28,211 bases of DNA from Allomuricauda sp. (GTDB lineage Bacteria > Bacteroidota > Bacteroidia > Flavobacteriales > Flavobacteriaceae). Numbering within the stretch: the first letter of the stretch is position 1; the number at the start of each line of letters is the position of its first letter. Shown in pieces: positions 1 through 7,700 of the stretch. Under the pieces are notes generated by a model. That model did not search any database and was not told the origin of the DNA. It was given only the letters and a program-made list of their open reading frames with translations. A program made the translations under genes and the position numbers. The stretch covers positions 1-28,211 of the forward strand of contig JANQOD010000091.1 of assembly GCA_028289745.1 (NCBI GenBank). The letters run 5' to 3'.

Positions 1-117
1 TTTCACCTCAAGTACGATCTCACGCACTTCCTCGGTTTCCGGTGGCGTAAGTCGCGCTGTTTTTTTTACGACGGCCTTGTACCGCTTTTCGATGTCAAAG
101 TCTGATAAATGTGCCAT
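1..117 (-). CDS. Ferredoxin-NADP reductase-like flavoprotein, N-terminal 39 residues (partial)
   Basis: Only the first 39 codons are in the window; the gene runs off its left edge. The peptide begins MAHLSDFDIEKRYKA and continues with a segment LTPPETEEVREIVLEV, which looks like the first beta strands of the FAD-binding barrel of the FNR family, where a stretch of this kind precedes the flavin-binding RxYS motif. There is no N-terminal membrane helix, so it is not NqrF-like at this end. It is the last visible gene of the pyruvate oxidoreductase/rnf operon, 63 bases after the NqrM-like gene. By context it could pass electrons between ferredoxin and NAD(P)H. The FAD and NAD motifs lie outside the window, so the family call is inference from a short segment. 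Confidence 0.5.
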   Translation of the reverse strand, partial: MAHLSDFDIEKRYKAVVKKTARLTPPETEEVREIVLEVK

Positions 118-180
118 ATCTACTCTAATTTAATTCTTTGTTACATATTTTACTTGATAGACGTCTACCGATTTTCTGAT

Positions 181-390
181 TCAGTAGGCTTCTTTCGTCT
201 TGCTTCCCGCTTCTTGCCGTCTCTCGCAAATGGTGGTACAACCACAATTTGAGCAACCCCGTCTTCCGGCCAATACATCATCTTCCAAGTATTCTTCTCG
301 GAATGTCTTTTTCCATAAGGTTTGAACAAGCACCCATGCCAAGACCAAAACTATGGTCAAAACTATTCCGACGACGAGTGATTGAAACAT
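181..390 (-). CDS. nqrM: NqrM-like small membrane protein (Rnf/Nqr maturation factor)
   Basis: A 69-residue protein with one N-terminal transmembrane helix (about residues 4-25), a short basic/acidic linker and a cysteine cluster C46-x2-C49-x-C51-x3-C55. NqrM proteins (DUF539) have the same size, one helix and a closing C-x-C-x3-C motif; they are needed to deliver iron to the membrane [2Fe-2S] site formed by NqrD and NqrE. RnfA and RnfE, encoded just upstream, are the homologues of NqrE and NqrD and keep the same cysteines, which gives the protein a plausible client. I chose the start at 390 (MFQSL), 11 bases after the rnfA stop; a longer reading frame from 435 would overlap rnfA and add a charged, non-conserved leader. 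The alternative is a remnant of the RnfB N-terminus, but the Cys pattern fits NqrM better. Confidence 0.62.
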   Translation of the reverse strand: MFQSLVVGIVLTIVLVLAWVLVQTLWKKTFREEYLEDDVLAGRRGCSNCGCTTICERRQEAGSKTKEAY

Positions 391-401
391 CCTTTTCTTT
401 T

Positions 402-983
402 TTAAGTGCCCAGGCCAGCAAAGCCCATAAAGCAAAGTGATAATATACCTGCGATAAACAATGTCAATGCCGTTCCCTTTGAAATATTCGGCACTTCGGC
501 AAAATTCAACTGCTCTCTCAGGCCTGCAATCAATATCAAGGCCAATGTGAAACCCACACCGGCTCCCAAGGCATAGACTACACTTTCCAAAAAGCCATAT
601 CCCTTATTGGTCTGAAACAATGCCACCCCCAGTATGGCACAATTCGTAGTAATGAGCGGTAGAAAAATACCCAATGACCGAAACAAGGCAGGACTCAATT
701 TTTTAATGAACATCTCTACCAGTTGTACGGTAGAAGCAATCACCACAATGTAACTGATGAGTTGAAGATAAGGCGCATTGATGGCCACCAAAAATGCATG
801 GATGCCATAAGCGCACACAGAACTGACCAACATCACAAACATAACGGCCCAACCCATTTTTGTGGCGGTTTCCATCTTTCCCGACACTCCCAAAAAAGGA
901 CAAATACCCAGAAAATAGGCCAAAACAAAGTTGTTGACCAAAGAGGCATTGAGAAAAATGGTTCCTAAAGACTCTGAATTCAT
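402..983 (-). CDS. rnfA: Electron transport complex subunit RnfA
   Basis: A 193-residue integral membrane subunit of the Rnf ion-pumping ferredoxin:NAD oxidoreductase, homologous to NqrE. It has six predicted helices and the family signatures LGICPFLGVS (Cys28) and TTNCAILGVAL (Cys115). In the Rnf/Nqr structures these cysteines, together with the pair in RnfE, hold an iron-sulfur centre in the middle of the membrane. Length is normal for RnfA. Its ATG shares bases with the TGA of rnfE (ATGA overlap), indicating translational coupling. Confidence 0.95.
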   Translation of the reverse strand: MNSESLGTIFLNASLVNNFVLAYFLGICPFLGVSGKMETATKMGWAVMFVMLVSSVCAYGIHAFLVAINAPYLQLISYIVVIASTVQLVEMFIKKLSPALFRSLGIFLPLITTNCAILGVALFQTNKGYGFLESVVYALGAGVGFTLALILIAGLREQLNFAEVPNISKGTALTLFIAGILSLCFMGFAGLGT

Positions 984-1612
984 GTTTTTGCTTTTTTTGC
1001 CTGTACCGCATTAATTATAAGTAACCAAGCCGCAAGCGTAAAAAACCCGCCGGCCGGTAATATCATCACAATCCAACTTTGAAAACCCTCAGAAAAAATG
1101 GGCAGTCCGAAAATCGAGCCATTGCCGAGTACTTCCCTGACCGCGCCCAAGCAAAAAAGTGCCAAGGTAAATCCGACACCCATCCCCAGGGCATCAAGAA
1201 TGGATTTCCACACGGTATTTTTAGACGCAAATGCCTCTGCGCGACTCAGAATCAAACAGTTTACCACAATAAGTGAAATGAAGGCCCCCAAGCTTTTGTG
1301 CAGCTCAACACTGATGGCTTGGATCACATAATCGGTTACGGTAACAAAGGTGGCGATGATGAGAATATAAGAGGCGATACGTACCTGCTTTGGAATGAAA
1401 TTTCGCAATATGGATACCAAGATATTTGACATCAACAACACGAAAGCCGTGGCTAATCCCATGGCAAGCGCATTTTCTGCCGTGTTGGAAACCGCCAATA
1501 CGGGACACATACCCAACACCTGTACAAATACAGGATTGTCACGCCACAATCCTTTGATAAATTCATCGGTCGTGGCGGCCTTCTGCGTCGATTGGGAATT
1601 ATCTTTGCTCAT
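980..1612 (-). CDS. rnfE: Electron transport complex subunit RnfE
   Basis: A 210-residue membrane subunit paralogous to RnfA and homologous to NqrD. It begins with a roughly 20-residue polar N-terminus, then the signature LGMCPVLAVSNT (Cys36) and later VVNCLILSRAEAFA (Cys119). These two cysteines are expected to complete the membrane [2Fe-2S] centre with the RnfA pair. The six-helix inverted topology and the length match the family. The ATG lies 14 bases inside the end of rnfG and the stop overlaps the rnfA start, so the gene is embedded in a tightly coupled cistron series. Confidence 0.95.
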   Translation of the reverse strand: MSKDNSQSTQKAATTDEFIKGLWRDNPVFVQVLGMCPVLAVSNTAENALAMGLATAFVLLMSNILVSILRNFIPKQVRIASYILIIATFVTVTDYVIQAISVELHKSLGAFISLIVVNCLILSRAEAFASKNTVWKSILDALGMGVGFTLALFCLGAVREVLGNGSIFGLPIFSEGFQSWIVMILPAGGFFTLAAWLLIINAVQAKKAKT

Positions 1613-2318
1613 GGCGCTTCATTTGTTTTTGACCTGGCTTGGTATCATCTGTCTTCCTATTCGCATGAAATAGCACAGGAACCACTTCTGTCGTGCTTGT
1701 GGCAATAATATCGCCTATGGCCCGTGAAGAAATCGTGGCACCGGTAATTCCATCGATTTCCCATGCGTTTTCTTTCTCCCCTTGCTTCACGGCAACCACC
1801 TTATTCCTGAGTTGTCCATCATCGGTCAAACCGACATCGAGTGCCTTGAAATTGTCAAGAAATCGTTGTTCTTTTTCAATTTTATCTCCAAGCCCCGGGG
1901 TTTCTTTGCTCTCCAAAACTTGAAATCCGATCAGTATTTGCTCTTCAGGGTCATAGCCATATAAGATTCTAATAATGTCAGCATACCCCTGACCAGCGGC
2001 TTCAACGGCATATCCCACGAGCTTTTTGTTTTCATCATATCCAGCATATATGGCCGATCCAGATGCATCGCCATTTTCCAGTTCGATCAATTGCCCATTG
2101 CCGTTGATTCTGAACGCCTCGATGCGAACAGTACCCGGCAGAACTGAAAAAATGGCCTTCTCCAAGGCCTCGGCCTTTAATCGCTGTACCCTGGGCAGGG
2201 TCAATTCAAAGGTCAGTACAATAAGTAAGGCACTCATGATACCAACCCCCACCATGGCCCGTAGCATTTTTGTGCTATTGGCCGGTTTTTGTGCTTCTAT
2301 GTCGGCAACCCTGCTCAT
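1599..2318 (-). CDS. rnfG: Electron transport complex subunit RnfG (covalent FMN)
   Basis: A 239-residue membrane-anchored, periplasm-facing flavoprotein, homologous to NqrC. One hydrophobic helix (about residues 19-40) is followed by the FMN-binding domain, which ends with DGITGATISSRA. Thr195 in this S/TGAT motif is the expected attachment site of FMN through a phosphoester bond, a modification carried out by ApbE; no apbE gene is visible here. The ATG overlaps the rnfD stop as ATGA, and the 3' end overlaps rnfE by 14 bases. In Rnf, RnfG passes electrons between the RnfD flavin and the membrane iron-sulfur centre. Confidence 0.94.
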   Translation of the reverse strand: MSRVADIEAQKPANSTKMLRAMVGVGIMSALLIVLTFELTLPRVQRLKAEALEKAIFSVLPGTVRIEAFRINGNGQLIELENGDASGSAIYAGYDENKKLVGYAVEAAGQGYADIIRILYGYDPEEQILIGFQVLESKETPGLGDKIEKEQRFLDNFKALDVGLTDDGQLRNKVVAVKQGEKENAWEIDGITGATISSRAIGDIIATSTTEVVPVLFHANRKTDDTKPGQKQMKRHEQR

Positions 2319-3334
2319 GCGGCTTTTGTTTTTCTGTTTGTTCCGTACACCCGATTGCGAACAAGGGTATCAATATGTGGTGAAATGGCATTGGCCAACA
2401 AAATGGAATACATAACGCCTTCCGGTAAACCACTCCAAATGCGGATCACGACGGTTAAAATGCCTATAATGGATCCATAGATCCACAAACCGATCGACGT
2501 AATCGGTGAAGACACCATATCTGTGGCCATAAATACGGCACCGAGCATCAAGCCGCCCGAAAACAACATAAAGAATGGAGAAGGATACAGTTCACTATTG
2601 ATGGCATAAAGCAGACCACTGAGCACAAATGCACTCAGTAAAACCGCCACGGGAATTCTCCAGCTCATCATATTTCGGGCAATCAAATAAAGCCCCCCCA
2701 AAGCAATGATGATCGCACAGGTTTCGCCAGTGGAACCACTGATTTGGCCGAAAGCCAGCTCTGCCGTCGAGGCCGTGATTCCATCAAACTTAAAAGCCGA
2801 AAGCGGAGTCGCCCCCGAGATGGCATCAAATTGTGGCTGCATAAACGGCCAGGTAAAGACCGAGCCTGAAATGGTTGAAAATCGATTTGGCAGAAAAGCG
2901 GGATGCCAAGTGGTAATTGCCACTGGGAAGGCCGCCTGCAAAACGGCCCGGGCCACAAGTGCCGGATTGAACACATTGTACCCCAGTCCGCCAAAAATAT
3001 ATTTGCCAAGGGCAATGCCGATTACCCCACCGATGAAGGCCATCCACAGCGGAAAACTCGGGGGAAGGGTAAGCCCCAGTAATAGACCCGTGATCACTGC
3101 AGAATAGTCGTTTACCGTGCTTTCTTTTTTAGAAAACCTGCACAATACATGCTCTGTCAACACACAGGCAAGCGTTGCTGTAGTAATGACCAATAAGGCG
3201 TTCAGCCCAAATGAGTAGACAGCAAAAAACACCACCGGCAATAGGGCCCATACCACATTTTTCATAATCACATCAGTACTTCGCCCTTTAGAGATGTGCG
3301 GCGACGAACTGATATCCAGTGTCTTCTTAAGCAT
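2315..3334 (-). CDS. rnfD: Electron transport complex subunit RnfD (covalent FMN, ion channel subunit)
   Basis: A 339-residue polytopic membrane subunit, homologous to NqrB. The motif DAISGATPLSAF carries Thr176, the expected covalent FMN site, in the family's usual place. About nine to ten hydrophobic segments are visible, including a glycine-rich segment IGGVIGIALGKYIFGGLGYNVFNP split over residues about 95-120 and typical of RnfD/NqrB. I chose the start at 3334 (MLKKTLDI), which overlaps the rnfC end by 8 bases; the open frame extends further up to 3448 but that part lies wholly inside rnfC and has no RnfD character. The stop overlaps the rnfG ATG. Confidence 0.94.
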   Translation of the reverse strand: MLKKTLDISSSPHISKGRSTDVIMKNVVWALLPVVFFAVYSFGLNALLVITTATLACVLTEHVLCRFSKKESTVNDYSAVITGLLLGLTLPPSFPLWMAFIGGVIGIALGKYIFGGLGYNVFNPALVARAVLQAAFPVAITTWHPAFLPNRFSTISGSVFTWPFMQPQFDAISGATPLSAFKFDGITASTAELAFGQISGSTGETCAIIIALGGLYLIARNMMSWRIPVAVLLSAFVLSGLLYAINSELYPSPFFMLFSGGLMLGAVFMATDMVSSPITSIGLWIYGSIIGILTVVIRIWSGLPEGVMYSILLANAISPHIDTLVRNRVYGTNRKTKAA

Positions 3335-4685
3335 TGACTTCCTCTTTTTTTTCCGCCTCGCGCCTTCGAACAATTCGCTTTGCCAAGCGGAAGTACTGAA
3401 CCAATGGAATATGTGAAGGACACACATAGGTGCATGACCCACACTCAAAACAGTCCATCAAATGATAGTCTGAAGCCATTTCATCATAGGCTTCAAATTT
3501 TGCCAGAATACCCAGTTTTGATGGATTTAATAGAATGGGGCATGCATCTACGCAGGCCCCACATTTGATACAGGGATAGATTTTAGGCGATCGCTGTACA
3601 TCTTTATTGGTAAATACCAAAATGCCCGAAGTGCCTTTTACGATAGAGATATCAAGGTTTGAAACCGCTACGCCCATCATCGGCCCCCCCATATATACTT
3701 CACTGATCTCTTCGTCAACCCCCACTTGTTCCAAAACAAAACGCAGGGGAGTCCCCACCGGAATACGATAATTTCCCTTCTTTTTGACCCCTGGGCCAGT
3801 GATGGTTATGACACGCTCTTGAATGCCCTGACCGTGGGGCAGCAAGCGCCCAATCTCTGCCGTTGTGGCCACATTCACTACGACCACGCCCACTTCAATG
3901 GGGAGTTTTTTTGAAGGAACCTCCCTATTCAGAATGGAGGTGATCAACATCTTCTCCGCCCCCTGTGGATATTTTACAGGAAGTACTTTTATGGAAACGG
4001 GCAATTCTTTCGGAAGATGCTTCGCCAGATGGTCGGCGGCATCTTGCTTATTGGCTTCAATACCGATGATGGCCTTTTGCGTGCCCGTGGCTTTCAACAA
4101 ATACTTGATTCCCATAAAAATGTCTCTTTCCTGTTCCAACATGACGCGGTGGTCAGTCGTTAAATAGGGCTCACATTCAATTCCATTAATGATCAGGGTT
4201 TCACATGTTTTACCTTCGGGCACTTTCAGCTTTACATGGGTTGGAAAGGCGGCCCCGCCCAGCCCAACGATTCCAGCATCTTGAATGGCCTGTAAAATTT
4301 CTTGGGGAGTGGCCGTATCGGGATCTATCTGCTTTCCCTCGATTACTTCTTGGGTCGAAAAGGGGAATGCTTCCAAAAAAATACCGGGTGACATTTTTCC
4401 TGAAATGGTCGGCACATTTCCAATTTTTCGAATAGTGCCCGAAACCGGAGCATGCATGGGCACCGAAACATAGCCCCCGGCTTTGGCCAATAATTCCCCA
4501 CGATGTACCTCCTGTCCTTCGCGAACGACAATTTTTGAGGGCGCACCGATGTGCTGTGCCATCGGTAACATAATTACGGGCGCAAACGGAAATTGCTTAA
4601 TGGGAAGACCTTTCGTTTCGTCCTTGCTCTCGGGAGGATGAATGCCATGTTTAAACGTATTCTTATGAAAATTGAAAAGCGTCAT
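3327..4685 (-). CDS. rnfC: Electron transport complex subunit RnfC (NADH/FMN and two [4Fe-4S])
   Basis: A 452-residue soluble subunit that docks on the membrane part of Rnf and reacts with NAD(H). In order it shows an N-terminal lipoyl-like barrel, the nucleotide-binding region with GLGGAAFPTHVKL (about residues 148-160) and IINGIECEPYLTTDHR, a SLBB-like region, and two [4Fe-4S] motifs C372-x2-C375-x2-C378-x3-C382 and C412-x2-C415-x2-C418-x3-C422. Length is that of the short RnfC type, without the long C-terminal Ala/Lys repeat of enteric RnfC. The ATG is 15 bases after the stop of the pyruvate oxidoreductase gene, so both are surely on one transcript. No rnfB lies next to it. Confidence 0.95.
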   Translation of the reverse strand: MTLFNFHKNTFKHGIHPPESKDETKGLPIKQFPFAPVIMLPMAQHIGAPSKIVVREGQEVHRGELLAKAGGYVSVPMHAPVSGTIRKIGNVPTISGKMSPGIFLEAFPFSTQEVIEGKQIDPDTATPQEILQAIQDAGIVGLGGAAFPTHVKLKVPEGKTCETLIINGIECEPYLTTDHRVMLEQERDIFMGIKYLLKATGTQKAIIGIEANKQDAADHLAKHLPKELPVSIKVLPVKYPQGAEKMLITSILNREVPSKKLPIEVGVVVVNVATTAEIGRLLPHGQGIQERVITITGPGVKKKGNYRIPVGTPLRFVLEQVGVDEEISEVYMGGPMMGVAVSNLDISIVKGTSGILVFTNKDVQRSPKIYPCIKCGACVDACPILLNPSKLGILAKFEAYDEMASDYHLMDCFECGSCTYVCPSHIPLVQYFRLAKRIVRRREAEKKEEVNA

Positions 4686-4700
4686 TATGCTTTGTACACC

Positions 4701-7700
4701 TTAATTATACTTTTCGCCCCGGCTTATCCATTTTTCAATATCCTTTGCAGATCGTTCAGCAGGCAATCCGGGGTGAATGACCCCCGCCGTGCACTTTTCC
4801 GCCGCCTTGACCAAGTCTTCATACGGCCCGGCCTTCGGATTTTTGATGTATGCCTTGTTATCTTCGTTGTAGACAAAAATATTCGGGTTGATTCGAATGC
4901 ATTCATCACATGAGGTACATTCATCGGTTTCCAGCCAAGGTGCCAAATAGCCCCCATTTGAGGGTTTTTCTTCGACCGACACCTCGGTTGTGGTGGGTTG
5001 GCCCATGGCCATTTGCACAAAGCCGTCGCCATTGCCCCCGGCAAGTTGCATAAGCCCTTGGGCTATATTTCCAACAACTTCACTCCTTATTTTGTCTTCA
5101 AGGTTTTCTTCCTGTGGTTTTTCCGTTTCCACTCCCGCAAGGTCGCGCAGCATCAACCAGAAGTCTCGCCGTTCTTCGCAAGACTCAACAATGGGTTTCG
5201 CCACCAACACACGATTGAGTTTTTGATTTCTATCCACCGCCCAGATATAGGGGAACTTACCTTCACGTTCGCTTTCTTCCAGTTCTAAAAAGTCTGCCAG
5301 CAGCACCATATTCTCATTCCAAGCGGTACGTGGCACTTTTCTGAAATGCTTTCTGAATCGGGCTTCCGTCAAGGCAAAGTCAGCAAAGGTCATCGGTAAT
5401 TGCATGGTGCGTTCCTGTCCGTATTCCAGATATTTTAAGCCGTACGTGGGCCATATCTCATCCATGGCCGGGTTACCGGACAGGTCAAAGGCCTCCTTAG
5501 CTTTAATTCCATGATCCGGATTGTACTTGAATATAGGGTATGCTCTCGACTCAACCGCCAGTTTTGCCTGATGTGCCCCCATATCGTCTCCTACACCGTG
5601 TTCGGGTTGGCAAGTCGTATAGAGATTGAAAACAGCTGGCCGTTTGGTCATCAGGCCGTCGATGAAACCTTCGATCATTTGGCTTGTATTGGCCAGTGTC
5701 GCCTGTAAAACGTAGGTGTTTCTGTGCGCCATGGCAATGAGACCAATTTCTTTTCGAGGTTCCGATTTGCCCTTCCATACCTTACCGTATTGGGCCATGT
5801 CTGAAACCTGACCAATAAATCCTGACGTACATGCTTGGCCGCCTGTATTGGAATATACCTGCGTATCAACGATAATCACCTTGATCGGTTTTCCTGAGGC
5901 CATCAAGCGTGAGAGATTTTGAAAGCCGATATCGTACATGGCCCCATCACCACCCAGTGTCACCACCGGTGGGCAAAGCTGCCATTCGTCATCGGTAAAC
6001 TGTTGCCAGGTGAAGTAGGTGAAAAAGTCATCATGTTCGATAGCGTCGTATTTTCCATCAAGCTCCAATTCTGCCTTACGTATGGCTTTAAAGCCTTCGG
6101 CCATCTTGGCCATATGCCCCTCAAAAACGCCCATGGCCATTGATGGTGAATCTTGGAACAAGTGGTTGGCCCATGGAAATGGATACGGATTGAATGGCCA
6201 AGTACTGCCCCATACCGAAGTGCATCCGGTAGCGTTCAGCATCCCCATATTAGAACGGCCCCTGCCCGTGGTACCATGGGTATATTTCCATTTCAGTTTC
6301 TTCAACTGGGCCAACAGTTGTGTCACATTACGCAGCCAGTCTTGATCGATCGGTTCGCCACCTTGTTCAGATTCCAACCTGCGCGTAACCTCGGCCATGG
6401 TCAAATCTGAATTCTGCATTTCGGCAACAATTTTAGACATCGTATCGGAATCGGTCAGATCAACACCGCCCATCAATTTTCCTTGGATGTGTTTTTCCAG
6501 TTTATCGGTTAGCTCATCGAGATACGCCATGTGTTTTTCAATACGTGGCTGCATCAATGACTCAACGGTGGCAATGAACAAGTGGACCACCGATTTTTCA
6601 GAGCATCCCAAACAGGCCCCATCACCACTGGCAAAATTCAGGTAGGCATCTTTGTTTAACAACATGGTTTCCAAGGGACCGATTTTCTCTTCCAGATCAT
6701 CGATACGATTGAATTTTTGTGGCGTATTGGGCAAATCCATCCACAAGTCCCATTCTTTGTTAAGTTTGGCAATAGACCCTTCTGTTTGTGGCACCGTAAT
6801 CAGCGCTTCATCATTGCAGACCGCCACACATTCCATGCACCCCTTGCACGTATTCGGGTTAATGGTTATGCTGAACAGCCCCCCGCTATTTTCTTCTTTC
6901 TTCTCGTGTAAATCAAAATAGGGCCGGGTCAACGCGAAATTGAATTCACCCAATTCTTCTTTGAACCAATCGAATTCTTTGGTCAATTCGGTAGTATCGT
7001 CAAAATCTGCAATCGTCATATCAATGGCATGGTGAATGTAATCATTGACCGTTGCACCATTTTTTGAGGCCGTGAACAGTTTTCTGACATTGCCTTCCAT
7101 CTTGCGGACGGCCTTGGGAAGGTGCTCAAGTTTTCCGTGATTTTTTTTCACGCGTTTCACGATAGTATCGAAAACGTCTGACACCTCACTTACCAGTCCG
7201 GGTATGGCGGTATCCGGACAAACGGTATAACAGTCACCACAAGCGGTACAGTTGTTCGGAATCCATTCAGGGTGTTCAAAGCGTATGCCCGTCATATCGC
7301 GGAAAATAGATGAAACGGCCGGCATTACGCTTAGCCCTATGAAGGGGTCGGTAAGGTTATCATTTCCCATGCCCCGCAAATAGAAATTGCCCGTTTGTTC
7401 CCAAAAGCGATGAATGTCGCTTAACTTTGATGCGCTCTGCGGGATTTCTTTCATCATCTTTGGAATGGGCAAACTTGCCTGGCCATTATGCTTGTTTTCG
7501 TGTCCGGCACCCAATACCTTGTTCGTAATTTCATACACTTCATCAAAGCCGCGTTTTACCACGCGCAGGTTATCATCGACCACACGCTGCCCTTTCGAAC
7601 CAAATTTTTCTTGCAACTGGTCTTCGATGGCCTTCAACAGCTTTTCTTCTGATAATCCAGATTTTTCCATCAATGGGGAAGCCGCAAAAAATGCACCTTG

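Noticed and set aside
158..167. 10-bp palindrome TAGACGTCTA before the partial flavoprotein gene
   Set aside because: Too short and without promoter context inside an operon; likely chance.
391..435. Upstream start for the NqrM-like protein
   Set aside because: The extra 15 residues would lie mostly inside rnfA; the ATG at 390 puts the hydrophobic helix at the N-terminus as in the family.
3335..3448. Longer RnfD reading frame
   Set aside because: The added 38 residues are encoded inside rnfC and have no resemblance to RnfD; the ATG at 3334 fits family length.
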